A DNA stretch of 64,000 bases from Myxococcus xanthus (GCF_006402735.1 NZ_CP017174.1:7296001-7360000); one strand, 5' to 3'; shown: positions 18,944 to 30,094, numbered from the stretch's first letter. Translations and numbers: made by a program. The notes: generated by a model from the letters alone, not told the origin.

Positions 18944-19741
18944 GTGAATTACACCGACTACGCAAAGCGGATCCGCGCCCACGCTCAGGTCGCGGACGTC
19001 TCCGAATACGGCCGCGTGACGGAAGGGGACCAGGACTACCCCCTCTTCCGGCTCGTCGTCCCGGGAGAGCGTTGGCTGGTCATCACCTCCGGTTTCCACG
19101 GGGAGGAACCCGCCGGTCCCCTCACCCTGGCCGAGCACTTCCCGGCGGTGGCGGCGTACGCGGTGGAGCGCGGCGTGGGGCTGCGCGTCTACCCCTGCAT
19201 CAACCCGTCCGGCTTCGAGGCGGGTACCCGGTATAACCGCAGCGGCGAGAAGCCCAACAACGACTTCCTCCGCTACGAAGTCGCCCCCGGGGAGTGGGTG
19301 GGCGAGCTGAACGTCGCGCGGCCCATCCTCCGCTGGGCGCTGTATGACGGCGGCCCCAAGGAGACGCGCGCGATACGCAGCGAGCTGGCGCGCTATGCCG
19401 CTCCGGCCGCCGCGCTCGACATCCATCAGGATGACTACCTGGGCGGCGCGTCGACGTACGCGTACACCTTCGGAGACAAGGCCGCCTACCGCCCGCTGGT
19501 AGAGGCCAGCGCGAAGCACGTCGCGGTGGTGCGCAGCCAGAAGGTGGACGACCACAGCGTCACCGACGCGGACGGCCTCATCGAGTACCACGACGGCAGC
19601 GTCACCGACTGGTACTCGCGCCAGGGAGTGCCCTACACGGCCGCGCTGGAGACGACGACGCCGACACCACGTGACATCTGCGACGCCGTGAATCTCATCT
19701 GGATTCGCGGCTTCATCGACCTGGTGGCGCGCGGCGGCTGA
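18944..19741 (+). CDS. M14-like zinc carboxypeptidase/deacylase
   Basis: A 265-residue cytoplasmic protein; no signal peptide is visible. It has the family's HxxE zinc motif (SGFHGEEPAGP, about residue 50), the substrate-carboxylate segment NPSGFEAGTRYNRSGEKPNNDF, the third zinc ligand in DIHQDDYLGG, and a late catalytic Glu in AALETTTPTP. This set is typical of M14 peptidases and the related succinylglutamate desuccinylase/DUF2817 enzymes; the substrate cannot be told from sequence. The start is GTG, with a TAGTTT hexamer 6 nt upstream instead of a ribosome site. It converges with the solute-binding protein gene. Confidence 0.75.
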   Translation: MNYTDYAKRIRAHAQVADVSEYGRVTEGDQDYPLFRLVVPGERWLVITSGFHGEEPAGPLTLAEHFPAVAAYAVERGVGLRVYPCINPSGFEAGTRYNRSGEKPNNDFLRYEVAPGEWVGELNVARPILRWALYDGGPKETRAIRSELARYAAPAAALDIHQDDYLGGASTYAYTFGDKAAYRPLVEASAKHVAVVRSQKVDDHSVTDADGLIEYHDGSVTDWYSRQGVPYTAALETTTPTPRDICDAVNLIWIRGFIDLVARGG

Positions 19742-19768
19742 CGGCGGCGCACCGGGCGAAGCGGCCGG

Positions 19769-20974
19769 CTACGGCGACCGCGCGTTGCCCACCCGCCGCG
19801 ACCACAGCGTAAGGAGGTTGCGGACCACCGCGCCCTCGGGGACCTCCGCGCCGTCTGGCACGTCCACCTGGAGACCGCGCGCGGCCAGCGGGGGGAAGGG
19901 GCTGTCCTCGCCGGGTGACGTCAGCGGCACGGAGGCATCCGCGGGGCGGAAGCCGAAGGCCAGCGCGCGCTGCTGCACCGGCCGGCTGTGCAGATAGCGC
20001 AGCCACTCCAGCGCGGCCTCACGCTGGCGGGGCAGCACCCAGTCCCCTTCCAGCACCGCCGCCGGATGGTCGCTCCAGGACGTGAGCGTCGGATACAAGA
20101 CCTTCAGCGCCCCCCAGTTCCCCGGCGGCTGGGAGAGCTGGGCGATGGCCAGGTTCTCGTACACCACGGCGATGTCGTAGCGGGCCGGGCCGAAGCGGAC
20201 CATGTCCGCCATCAGCGCGCCCGTGGACTGCTCGAAGCGGCCCGTGCCCCGCTCCAACTGGCTCAGCCACGTCTGGAACCGCGGCTCCAGCAGGTCGGCC
20301 ACCGTCAGTCCGCTCTGCTTGCCGTAGAACTCCAGCGACGCCAGCAGCAGCGCCTGGAGCCCGGAGTTGGAGCGCGTGGGGTCCGTGTGGCCCAGCTTCA
20401 CGAAGCCCCACTCCGGCTGGCCGCCCACCGCGGGCCAGCCCTGGTCGCTGGCCACCGCGTCGTGGATGACCTTCCAGGACACCGCGCCCCCACCACTGGC
20501 GCGCTGGAGCACCTCCGCCCGGTCCTCCCACGCCACGAAGACGAGCGGCGTCTTCACCAACGGCCGCGGCGCCGCTTCGCCCTCCGAAGCGAACAGCGGC
20601 TCGCGCGTGGCGTCCGTGGCCCAGTCCGACTCCAGCATCCGCAGCACCGCGCTGTCGGCGGGGCTCCACACGGTGGGCCGCTCACGGCCTTCGAGGATGG
20701 CCTGCGCGGCCTCCAGTGAGCCCCGGCCCACCAGGTTCACCCGGATGAGCGGATGCGCCTTCTGGAAGTCCGCCGCCGCCTCCTCCACCCACGCCTTCTT
20801 CTCCGAGCTGTAGAGGAACGTGATTTCCGTCCGCACCGCGCGGGTGGACACGGGCGCCTGCGCCGCGGGACGTGCCTCCCCCGCGCCGCGCTCCGCGGCG
20901 CGCCGCGAGGACAGGTAGAGGGCCCCACCCAACGCCGTGAGCACCCCGATGATGATGAGGACCGCGGGCTTCAT
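19769..20974 (-). CDS. Orphan extracellular solute-binding protein
   Basis: A 401-residue protein with an N-terminal hydrophobic anchor (KPAVLIIIGVLTALGGALYL) and no lipobox, then a long Ala-rich linker. The body is of the bacterial solute-binding type (ITFLYSSEKKAWVEEAAADFQKAHPLIRVNL near the start, ALLLASLEFYGKQSG and ALEWLRYLHSRPVQQRALAFGFRP later), as in SBP_bac_11 proteins that precede vWA or transport modules. No permease or ATPase gene is adjacent, so the partner is unknown. I chose the ATG at 20974; upstream codons in frame are Arg-rich and unlikely to be coding. It is divergent from the lipoprotein gene. Confidence 0.72.
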   Translation of the reverse strand: MKPAVLIIIGVLTALGGALYLSSRRAAERGAGEARPAAQAPVSTRAVRTEITFLYSSEKKAWVEEAAADFQKAHPLIRVNLVGRGSLEAAQAILEGRERPTVWSPADSAVLRMLESDWATDATREPLFASEGEAAPRPLVKTPLVFVAWEDRAEVLQRASGGGAVSWKVIHDAVASDQGWPAVGGQPEWGFVKLGHTDPTRSNSGLQALLLASLEFYGKQSGLTVADLLEPRFQTWLSQLERGTGRFEQSTGALMADMVRFGPARYDIAVVYENLAIAQLSQPPGNWGALKVLYPTLTSWSDHPAAVLEGDWVLPRQREAALEWLRYLHSRPVQQRALAFGFRPADASVPLTSPGEDSPFPPLAARGLQVDVPDGAEVPEGAVVRNLLTLWSRRVGNARSP

Positions 20975-21107
20975 GTACCGGCTCGCCCTTCTGGGAACGG
21001 GTGCTCTGCGCCTGAGCAGTCTTGTAGGCAACCTCCGCGACGCCGTACAGGGGCGGCACGTCCGCCTCGGAATCCGGGCCTGACCCCGAAGCGTCCGATT
21101 TCGCACG

Positions 21108-21133
21108 TTTGTTTGAACACAAATGACATGTCA
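21108..21133. promoter_or_regulatory. Two adjacent palindromes between divergent genes (operator candidate)
   Basis: An imperfect palindrome TTTGTTTGAACACAAA (21108-21123) is directly followed by the perfect palindrome TGACATGTCA (21124-21133). Both lie 11-36 nt before the chosen start of the lipoprotein gene and are AT-rich compared with their surroundings. The binding protein is unknown. Confidence 0.4.
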
Positions 21134-21143
21134 GAATGGGCGG

Positions 21144-21989
21144 ATGACGGCAAACATTCGGCAGCTCGTGCTCGCGGGCCTGGGCACGGCGCTGAGCGCG
21201 TGCGCGACCAGGCCCGCTCCTCCGGTGGAGCATTATTCGCTCGGCATGTCCCGAGCGGACTACCGGGACTACAAGAAGGCGAAGGCGGACCCCTGTGCGT
21301 CCTCGGAGCCGCGGTGGCTGGCGGACGAGCTGACGACGGTGAATGGAACGATGGCCCGCTTCCTCCGGGAGACGGAGAACCTCTCCAAGCTGGACGCGCC
21401 GGACCACGCCCAGCAAATGGCGATGATGCGGGAGGCCACCGAGTCCCTTCCTCCCCTCATGGAGGTGCACCGCTACACGCTCAACCGGCTGAAGGAGTGC
21501 GGCTTCCGCAACACCGGGGCCTTCCCGGAGATTGCCCGTCGGGGCCACGAGCTGCTGACGGAGGTGGATGCCCGGCTGGAAGAAGGGCCCAAGGTGCTGG
21601 CGGAGGTGGCGCTGAAGAATGCCCGCCGGCAGTGGCGCGCGGAGACGCCCGAGCGGGAGGAGGCCGCCCGCCGCACGTGGTGCCCGCCCAATCCCCAGGT
21701 GGGGCAGCCGGACCTGTACTACGCCCGGCAGGAGGTGGACGGCCGCAAGCTGTGGCGCTTCTGCGACGGCCACGTGGTGGAGCAGCGCGCCGAGGGTGAG
21801 CCCGTGCTCGTGCAGCCCGACAACCTGACGTCGCGCATGCGCCGGCGAATCAAACCCCAGTCCTACCTGGAAGCCGCGCGCGACTACCCGACGGCGGAGA
21901 TGGACCGTCAGCCCGACAGCGTCTCCTCCTCGGGCCAGGGCGCCGCCAAGAAGTCGTCCGCGCCCGTCGGCAACGGCGGCCCGGGCTAG
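21144..21989 (+). CDS. Predicted lipoprotein, function unknown
   Basis: A 281-residue protein with a clear lipoprotein signal (LVLAGLGTALSACATR, Cys about residue 20), then a helical, charged body with several Cys (DPCASSEP, LKECGF, TWCPPN, RFCDGHV). The last 40 residues are Ser/Gly/Pro-rich and probably disordered. I recognise no family. I chose the ATG at 21144 over 21123 because it gives a normal signal length and the upstream ATG lies against a palindrome. It is divergent from the solute-binding protein gene and converges with the WGR gene. Confidence 0.7.
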   Translation: MTANIRQLVLAGLGTALSACATRPAPPVEHYSLGMSRADYRDYKKAKADPCASSEPRWLADELTTVNGTMARFLRETENLSKLDAPDHAQQMAMMREATESLPPLMEVHRYTLNRLKECGFRNTGAFPEIARRGHELLTEVDARLEEGPKVLAEVALKNARRQWRAETPEREEAARRTWCPPNPQVGQPDLYYARQEVDGRKLWRFCDGHVVEQRAEGEPVLVQPDNLTSRMRRRIKPQSYLEAARDYPTAEMDRQPDSVSSSGQGAAKKSSAPVGNGGPG

Positions 21990-22056
21990 CCCACCGTTTC
22001 CCCTGGAGCGCGAGGGGCCCGCCCACGCGCGCCCAGCAGCCAGCGACGCCGGCGCT

Positions 22057-22917
22057 TCACGCCTGCAGCCGAGCCAACCGGCTGGCCAGGTGCGCGTCCT
22101 TCGCGGCATCGACGGACTGCGCCCAGGTGGCCAACGAGCCACCGCTGGAGGACAGCTGCTCCTCCACGTGCGGCCGCAGATGCGTCCACCGCTTGCTCCA
22201 CCCTTCCTCAGAAGGCGCGCCCGCCTGACCGGGGCGTTCCGCCAGCAGCATGCCCATGCGCAGCGCCAGCTCGGGCTGCCCCAGCGCCGACGCCTGCCGG
22301 GCCACGGTCGTCGCGGCGGGGACGGCGTCCGGCGCGGCGAGCCACACCTCGGCCGCGCGGGTGAAGGCAGCCACGTCCAGTTCGCCCAGCAACGCCAGCG
22401 CGTGCCGCAGCGGGAGCCGGCCATCCTTCCTGGGAGCGACGACGCGCTCCATCAGCGCGGTGAAGGTGCCCGCCAGCTCCGCGTGGGCCGCGGGGTCCAC
22501 GCCGCCCAGGGCCCGCAGCGCGCGCTTCGCACGCCGGGCCCGCGACGTCACCTCCCAGCTCCGCCACCCCAGCCGGGCCCGGAGCGCGGCCAGGGCCTCG
22601 GCGGCGGCCTTCAGCGACTCGGGCGTGGGCGTGGCCGCGGGCACGCGACGGGGCAACTCCGCCTTCTTCGGCGCGGACGGCGGCGCGGGCGCGGCCTCGG
22701 GGGCGCCGCCCCCCGTCACCTCGCGGTACCCCTCGCGCAGCTTCTCAGCGACCTTCTTCTCGTATTCCTTCCGGGCGCCGGCTTCGTCCGCGAAAGCCTT
22801 CTCCCGCCGCTGACCGGCGGTGCCGATGCGGCCGAAGGTGACGATGAAGGTGTTGCCCTTGAGCTCCGGCTCCCAGAACTTGGAGCTGGAGCCTTCCACG
22901 AACTCGAACCTTCGCAT
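22057..22917 (-). CDS. WGR domain protein
   Basis: A 286-residue protein. Residues 1-75 form a WGR domain, a nucleic-acid-binding fold also found in PARPs and MolR-like proteins: MRRFEFVEGSSSKFWEPEL, then FIVTFGRIGTAGQ and a Lys/Glu-rich helix. An Ala/Pro linker follows, then a helical, Trp-containing C-terminal region of unknown type. It starts 3 bp after the stop codon of the epimerase gene, so the two are co-transcribed. The exact role is unknown. Confidence 0.78.
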   Translation of the reverse strand: MRRFEFVEGSSSKFWEPELKGNTFIVTFGRIGTAGQRREKAFADEAGARKEYEKKVAEKLREGYREVTGGGAPEAAPAPPSAPKKAELPRRVPAATPTPESLKAAAEALAALRARLGWRSWEVTSRARRAKRALRALGGVDPAAHAELAGTFTALMERVVAPRKDGRLPLRHALALLGELDVAAFTRAAEVWLAAPDAVPAATTVARQASALGQPELALRMGMLLAERPGQAGAPSEEGWSKRWTHLRPHVEEQLSSSGGSLATWAQSVDAAKDAHLASRLARLQA

Positions 22918-22920
22918 GCC

Positions 22921-23916
22921 TCAGAGCATACGCGACGCCGTGCCCTGATGCTCCGCCTTCATCTCGCGGAGCCCTTCTTCACGGGAGCGGCGGCCCTCGT
23001 ACCCCAGCTCCCGGCGGGCCTTGTCGTCCCGCACCGTCACCTCGCGCCCCATGAGCAGCACCTCGGTGCGGGTGAGCGGAGGCCTGCCGCCCAGGCCGAA
23101 GGTGCCCCACAGCAAGTCCCCCACCGTGGCCACCGTCGCGGCCACGCCATATGGCAGGGTGCGCTCGCCCGCGTCCACGCCCTGCGTCGCGAGCATGGCG
23201 GTGATGAAGCCTCGGAACTCCACGGGTTCCCCGTCGGTGAGGAAATAGGCCTCGCCGCCGCGGCCCTTCTCCGCCGCCAGCAGCATGCCCTCCACGCAGT
23301 TGGCCACGTGGCAGGTGGACGTCAGGTAACGGCCGCCGCCGAACCACCGGAAGCGCCCGGTCCGCACCGCCTCCTGGAACTGCGGCAGCAGCGACGTGTC
23401 ACCGGCGCCCCAGATGAAGCGGGGACGCACCGCCACGGTGACGAAATCCGGGGCATTCACGCTGAGCACCCGGCGCTCCGCCTCGCCCTTGGTGGAGGGG
23501 TAGTCGCCAATGGGGCGCTCGGGCAGGGGCATCGTCTCATCCACCCGCTCCAGGGGCGAGCCATCCGCCAGCACCGCCTCCGTGCTGACGTGGACCAACC
23601 GCTTGACGCCCGCGGCGCGCGCCGCCTCCAGCACCCGCTCCGTGCCGCGCACGTTCGTCTCGTAGAACTCGCTGCGCGCGCCCCAGCCCTTCACCACCGC
23701 GGCGCAATGAAAGACGGTGTCACAGCCCTCCATGCCCGCCTTCAGCTTCTCCACGTCCGACAGGTCGCCCTCGAAGGGCTCGGCGCCGGCCTCCGTCACC
23801 GAGGCCAGCGCCGCGGCGGAGCGCGCCAGGGCCCGAGCGGGCGTCCCGCGCACCTTCAGCGCGGTGAGGAGGTGCCTTCCCACGAAGCCTGAACCACCGG
23901 TGACGAATGCCCGCAT
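22921..23916 (-). CDS. NAD-dependent epimerase/dehydratase (3-beta-HSD-like extended SDR)
   Basis: A 331-residue extended SDR. The N-terminal Rossmann motif is FVTGGSGFVGRHLL (TGGxGFxG), followed by a conserved HCAAVVKGWGA segment and the active-site area DYPSTKGEAERRVL with YxxxK. It resembles the 3-beta-hydroxysteroid dehydrogenase/NAD(P)H-steroid-dehydrogenase-like group, whose bacterial members act on sterols, hopanoid or sugar substrates; the substrate is not predictable. The ATG at 23916 has AGGAG 10 nt upstream and starts exactly at the Rossmann fold. It is first in a two-gene unit with the WGR gene. Confidence 0.82.
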   Translation of the reverse strand: MRAFVTGGSGFVGRHLLTALKVRGTPARALARSAAALASVTEAGAEPFEGDLSDVEKLKAGMEGCDTVFHCAAVVKGWGARSEFYETNVRGTERVLEAARAAGVKRLVHVSTEAVLADGSPLERVDETMPLPERPIGDYPSTKGEAERRVLSVNAPDFVTVAVRPRFIWGAGDTSLLPQFQEAVRTGRFRWFGGGRYLTSTCHVANCVEGMLLAAEKGRGGEAYFLTDGEPVEFRGFITAMLATQGVDAGERTLPYGVAATVATVGDLLWGTFGLGGRPPLTRTEVLLMGREVTVRDDKARRELGYEGRRSREEGLREMKAEHQGTASRML

Positions 23917-23993
23917 TGCCCGCACGCTCCTGGGAAGGACTGCTCGCGCTCCTAGCACTCCCGCGCCGGGCCCGATAGAGCGCCCGGCCCGGT

Positions 23994-25181
23994 TCAGAAC
24001 ATGTCGCGCAGGGAGGGCGGCGGGCCGGCGAAGAGACTGTTCGCCGCGCGCACCGAGGCATCATCGCCCTCCAGCGCGCCCATGGCCCGCAGCGACTCCG
24101 CGGACAGGTGACCGGTGTACAGCGGCGCCAACTGCCGCACGTGCAGCCGCAGACCTCCGTCGCCGCCACGGCGGACGCGCGCCTGACCGTCCGAGACCTC
24201 CAACACGAAGCGGCCCTGGTTCTCCGGAAAGAGGTCGTCCTCGACGTCCAGATGGAGGGTACCCGTGAGTCCCTCCGGCCAGCCGCGTGCCTCCAGCGCG
24301 GAGGCCACGTCCAGCACCCGCACCATCCAGTGCATGTACAGCTTCACCGAGTACGTCTGCTCGCGCAGCAGCAGGAGCAGCGGGTCGTCCACGCCGCCGT
24401 ACCAGAAGGCGTCCGTGGCCAGGGAGCGGTGGTCCCCCAGGAAGCTCAGAATCCTCCGCGCCGCCGCGGGCGTATGGGCCACGACGTCAGCGAGGAACAG
24501 CTCCTGCTTGAAGTCCTTGAGCGGCCGGCGGATGACGTAGAGGTAGCCCTCCACACCGGCGCGGCCCTCCACCAGGTAGCCATGTGCCACCTCGCCGCGC
24601 ATGTTGCGGACACGGCCCCATGAGAAGTCCCCACGGTCCAGCCAGCCCGGCCGGTGACGCGCGTGGCGCTGGTAGCTCAGGACGATGGCCTGCGTGTCCT
24701 TCTCCTCGATGGGCCGGAGCGACAACGTCCGCTCACTGAAGTCCAGCGATGGGACCTGGATGCGAATCTCCTGCCGCGTGCCCGCGTGCTCGTAACCCAC
24801 GCGCCGGTAGAGCGGCTGCGTCGCGGGATAGAGCACCGACAGCGGGGCGCCCGTCGCGCGGGCCTCGCGCAGCAGGTGCTGCATCAGTCGCGTGGCGGTG
24901 CCGCGTCCCCGGTGGACGGGAGACACGCCCACGCCGCCCACGCCGATGACGGGCACGCTGCGCCCGCCGTACCACTGCCCCATGCGGATGAGCACGAGCG
25001 TGGCCGCCACCTCGCCGCCCTCGCGCAACAACCGCAGGTCCGGCCGCGACGCCCGCTGCACCCAGGCGGCGTTGTCGGCGGGGGACATGGCATACGACTG
25101 CATCATGATGTCCGCGACGGCGGCCATCTCACGTTCGTCTCGCGGCGGTCCGAAGTCGCCAGGCTGCGTCTCCACGCGCAT
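23994..25181 (-). CDS. Eis-like GNAT N-acetyltransferase
   Basis: A 395-residue protein of the Eis family plan: an N-terminal GNAT domain with the acetyl-CoA loop VSPVHRGRGTATRLMQ (about residues 85-100), a second degenerate GNAT domain, and a C-terminal sterol-carrier-like domain ending in the free carboxylate Phe (SLRDMF), which in Eis serves in catalysis. Eis proteins acetylate amines, including aminoglycosides and peptides, usually as hexamers. The physiological substrate here is unknown. It is divergent from the CbrX-like gene, with 234 bp between them. Confidence 0.82.
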   Translation of the reverse strand: MRVETQPGDFGPPRDEREMAAVADIMMQSYAMSPADNAAWVQRASRPDLRLLREGGEVAATLVLIRMGQWYGGRSVPVIGVGGVGVSPVHRGRGTATRLMQHLLREARATGAPLSVLYPATQPLYRRVGYEHAGTRQEIRIQVPSLDFSERTLSLRPIEEKDTQAIVLSYQRHARHRPGWLDRGDFSWGRVRNMRGEVAHGYLVEGRAGVEGYLYVIRRPLKDFKQELFLADVVAHTPAAARRILSFLGDHRSLATDAFWYGGVDDPLLLLLREQTYSVKLYMHWMVRVLDVASALEARGWPEGLTGTLHLDVEDDLFPENQGRFVLEVSDGQARVRRGGDGGLRLHVRQLAPLYTGHLSAESLRAMGALEGDDASVRAANSLFAGPPPSLRDMF

Positions 25182-25241
25182 CTCCGTTCACCGATGGCGC
25201 ACGCAGGCGCCTCTCGGCCGCCCACATTCTCACGACGGCCC

Positions 25242-25280
25242 GGCCTGCCTGTCGAGCCACAATCCACGGCCAGGCAGGCC
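25242..25280. repeat. Perfect 10-bp inverted repeat between divergent genes
   Basis: GGCCTGCCTG (25242-25251) and CAGGCAGGCC (25271-25280) are exact reverse complements with a 19-nt spacer, in the 234-bp region between the Eis-like gene and the CbrX-like gene. It could be an operator or a terminator-like hairpin; nothing decides between them. Confidence 0.45.
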
Positions 25281-25402
25281 CGTGCGCCCGCGTCCGGACA
25301 GCAGGTGCGCCGTGAGGCTGCTCCTCCCGCGCCCGGCGAACCGAACCACCGCTTCCACACGACGCACATGGCGGCCTCGTCACCCGAAGGCGACGCGGCT
25401 GG

Positions 25403-25408
25403 TATCCT
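25403..25408 (+). promoter_or_regulatory. Candidate -10 box for the sensor-kinase operon (leaderless type)
   Basis: TATCCT ends 7 nt before the ATG of the small membrane protein gene, which has no Shine-Dalgarno sequence. It would make the three-gene regulatory mRNA nearly leaderless. Confidence 0.35.
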
Positions 25409-25415
25409 CGCCGCC

Positions 25416-25610
25416 ATGAAGCGCCCTACCGAGCCCGACGCCCCCGTGATGCCGTCGCTGCTCGTCTTCGCCGTCGCGGTGCTCCTCTTCGGCTCCCCCC
25501 TGCGCCGGCTCTGGCTGGCGGAGGGCGCGCCGGGGTACCTGCCCTTCGCGGTGTGGCTGGGCGTCATCCTCCTGGGCGGCTGGGCGGCGCGCCGGAGTCG
25601 TGGCCCATGA
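25416..25610 (+). CDS. Small two-helix membrane protein (CbrX-like)
   Basis: A 64-residue protein with two hydrophobic helices (VMPSLLVFAVAVLLFGSPL and YLPFAVWLGVILLGGWAA) joined by a short loop and ending in a basic tail. Its stop codon overlaps the ATG of the transporter-kinase gene (ATGA), so the two are translationally coupled. From memory, Pseudomonas has a similarly small coupled gene, cbrX, just before cbrA. The matching size, topology and position suggest it is the same kind of accessory subunit. Homology cannot be proved from so short a sequence. Confidence 0.7.
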   Translation: MKRPTEPDAPVMPSLLVFAVAVLLFGSPLRRLWLAEGAPGYLPFAVWLGVILLGGWAARRSRGP

Positions 25611-28575
25611 CGCTCGAGCTCGGCTCGCTCGTCGCCGCGTCCGTCGCCTACCTGCTGGTGCTCTTCCTGGTGGCCTACGCGGCGGAGCGAGGCGCCATCC
25701 CCGCGCGCATCACCCAGCATCCGCTCGTCTACGCGCTGGCCCTGGGCGTGTACGCCACGTCGTGGTCCTACTTCGGCAGCGTGGGCTACGCGGCCCGGCA
25801 TGGCTTCCGCTACCTGGGCATCTACCTGGGCGTCACCCTGGCGTGCCTGCTGATTCCCGTGCTGTGGCGCCCGCTGCTGCGCCTGTCCCGCGAGCTGCAA
25901 CTCACCTCGCTGGCGGACGTGCTGGCCTTCCGCTACCCGGGGCAGTCCACCGGCACGGCGGTGACGCTGTTCCTGCTGGCGGGCAGCCTGCCCTATCTGG
26001 CGCTCCAGGTGCGGGCCGTCGTGGAGTCCGCGCGCGTGCTCAGTCCCTCCGCGTCTCCCACGCTAGTGGGCCTTGGCTTCTGCGCGGTCCTCACCGTCTT
26101 CTCCGTCCTCTTCGGCGCACGGCACCTCACCCCGCGCGAGCGGCACGAAGGCCTGATGTTGGCCATCGCCTTCGAGTCCGCGGTGAAGCTCGTCGCCCTG
26201 GTGGCCGTGGGCGCCTGGGCGGTCTGCAACGTGTTCGGCGGCGTGGACGGGCTGCTGGCCTGGGTGGACGCGCATCCAGAGGCCATCGAAGGGCTCCAGC
26301 GCCCGGCGCGGGATGCCTCCTGGTCACCGCTGCTGGTGCTCTCTTGCGCGGCCGCGTTCCTCACGCCTCGCAGCTACCACGTGGCCTTCACCGAGGCCCC
26401 GGAGCGAGAGGGACTGGCCACCGCCACCTGGGCCTTCCCGCTCCTGTTGCTGGTGATGAACCTGGTGGTCCCCGTGGTGCTCTGGAGCGGCGAGGCGCTG
26501 GGGCTGCCCTGGCCCGCGGACTTTCACGTGCTGGCGGTGCCCGCGTCGCGCGGCGCCACGTGGCTGGCGCTGGGCGCGTTCCTGGGCGGCGTCTCCGCGG
26601 CCAGCGCCATGGTCATCGTCACCACGCTGGCCCTGGCGCCCATGTGCCTCACGCACCTGGTGCTGCCGCTGGGCTACGCACGCGGGCAGCCGCATCTCTA
26701 CGGCTGGCTGCTGTGGGCGCGCCGGCTGCTCATCGGCATCATCATCCTGGCCGGCTACGGCTTCCACTGGCTGCTGAACATCAGCGGCACGGGGCTGGTG
26801 GACCTGGGGCTGGTGTCCTTCGTCGCGGTGGCGCAGTTCATCCCGGGCGTGCTGGGGCTGCTGTTCTGGAAGCGGGGCACGCGCGCCGGGCTGCTGACGG
26901 GCCTGGCGGTGGGCGCCAGCTTGTGGTTCCTGACGCTGGTGGTGCCCCTGTGGGCGTCGCCGGGCGTCGTCGCGTGGACGCACCGCATGGCGGCGCTGCT
27001 CGGGTTCTCCGACAGTGAGCCCTGGGGCTTCGCCACCTTCGCCTCGCTCACGCTCAACGGGCTGGCCTTCATCGGCGTGTCGCTGGCGACGCGCCAGTCC
27101 GCCGAGGAAGCGGAGGCCGCGCGGGCCTGCACACGCGAGGAGGCCGCGCCCGCCGCGGGTGGCGTGGTGGCGGGCTCGCCCGACGAGTTCCGTCGCAAGC
27201 TGGCCCCGCTGCTGGGTGAGGAGGCCGCGACGGCGGAGGTGGACCGGGCGCTGAAGTCCCTGTCGCTGCCGCAGGACGAGCGCCGGCCCTCCGAGCTGCG
27301 CCGCCTGCGCGACGGCGTGGAGCGAAACCTGTCGGGCCTGCTGGGCCCCGTGCTCGCGCGGATGACGGTGGAGGAGGCGCTGCGGCTGGAGCCCGGCGCG
27401 CGCACGGCCCTGGCCGAACAACTCCGCTTCGTCGAGGAGCGCCTTCGCGACGCGAGGGGACTGCAAGGCCCGGTGCCCGCGCTGGAGGCCGTGCGCCGCT
27501 ACCTGCGCCGCATCCTGGAGGACCTTCCGGTGGGCGTCTGCGCCGTGGGGCCGGATGGTGAGGTCGTCATCTGGAACGCGACGCTCGAGCAGCTCTCCGG
27601 CGTGCCAGTGGACACAGTGCGTGGCCATCCCCTGGAGGCCCTGCCCGCACCCTGGGGCCCGCTGCTGTCCGGTTTCGCCAGCGGTGTGGACGGAGACACG
27701 GAGACGCGTGTCACCGTGGCGGGCGTCGAGCGCATCCTCCGGCTGCACCGCTCGCGGCTCTCTCCCGCGGAGCAGGGCACGGGCACGTCCGAGGGCATGG
27801 CCCTCCTGGTGGAGGACTTCACGGCACGAAAGGCCGTGGACGCGCGCATGGCGCATCAGGACCGGCTGGCCTCGCTGGGGCGCGTGGCCGCGGGCGTGGC
27901 CCATGAGATTGGCAACCCGCTGACGGCCATCGCCAGCCTGACGCAGAACCTCAAGTACGAGTTGGAGGACCCGGCGGCGGTGCAGGAGCGCGCGGGGCTC
28001 ATCCTCCAGCAGTGCCGGCGCATCGACGCCATCGTCCGGACGCTGGTGGGCTTCAGCCACGAAGGCACGGTGGGCGGACAGGCGCGGCCCTTCACGCGCG
28101 TCGCCGTGGCGCCACTGCTGAGCGAAGCCGTGCAACTGGCGCGGCTGGCGCGCAAGCAGCATGGGGTGAGCTTCGAGCATCGCTGTCCAGAGGGCCTGGA
28201 GGTGCAAGGCGACGCGCAGCGGCTGGAGCAGGTGCTCGTCAACCTGCTGACCAACGCGATGGACGCCTCACCCGAGCACGGCATGGTGGAGCTGGAAGCG
28301 GACACCGACGGTGGCGCGGTGCGCCTGCGCGTCATGGACCGGGGACACGGGATTCCCACCGAGCTGGCGCAGCGCGTGTTCGAGCCCTTCTTCACCACGA
28401 AGGGCCCCGGCGAGGGAACGGGCCTGGGCCTGGCGCTCGCGGCGGGCATCGTCCGAGAGCACGGCGGAACGATGCAGGTGGACAAGCGGCAGGGGGGAGG
28501 GACTAGCGTCGTGGTGAGCCTTCCGGAGCCACGCCGGATGGAAGCCAGCGTGAACCCCGAGCGGGAGTCCCCGGC

Positions 28576-28579
<4 letters not shown>
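25607..28579 (+). CDS. Transporter-fused sensor histidine kinase (CbrA-like)
   Basis: A 990-residue hybrid. The N-terminal half (about 1-510) has 12 or more transmembrane helices of the sodium:solute symporter (SSSF/SLC5) type, starting with LGSLVAASVAYLLVLFLVAYAAERG. A helical linker leads to a PAS domain (about 630-745, ILEDLPVGVCAVGPDGEVVIWNATLEQLSGV). The HisKA box HEIGNPLTA follows, with His at about 766, and then the ATPase motifs NLLTNAMDAS, DRGHGIP and GTGLGLALA. Such proteins sense, and may transport, a nutrient and phosphorylate a regulator. It overlaps both neighbours by ATGA. Its partner is the NtrC-type gene that follows, and the acetate operon downstream is the likely target. 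Confidence 0.9.
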
Positions 28580-29958
<1,379 letters not shown>

Positions 29959-30059
29959 GGCACGGCGCCCGCGCGCCTGTCCACTGCCCTCCAGTGCTGG
30001 AAGCCCGTCCGCCATGGGCGCCGCCCCGGCACGGCGGAACGCCCGCCGCGCCCCATCGC

Positions 30060-30065
30060 TAGGAT
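30060..30065 (+). promoter_or_regulatory. Candidate -10 box
   Basis: TAGGAT lies 29 nt before the ATG of the duplicated-motif membrane protein, which has its own Shine-Dalgarno sequence (AGGGGGGA). The predicted 5' leader is about 20-25 nt. No good -35 box is evident. Confidence 0.35.
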
Positions 30066-30094
30066 TCCCGCCAACACACCCCAGGGGGGAACTC

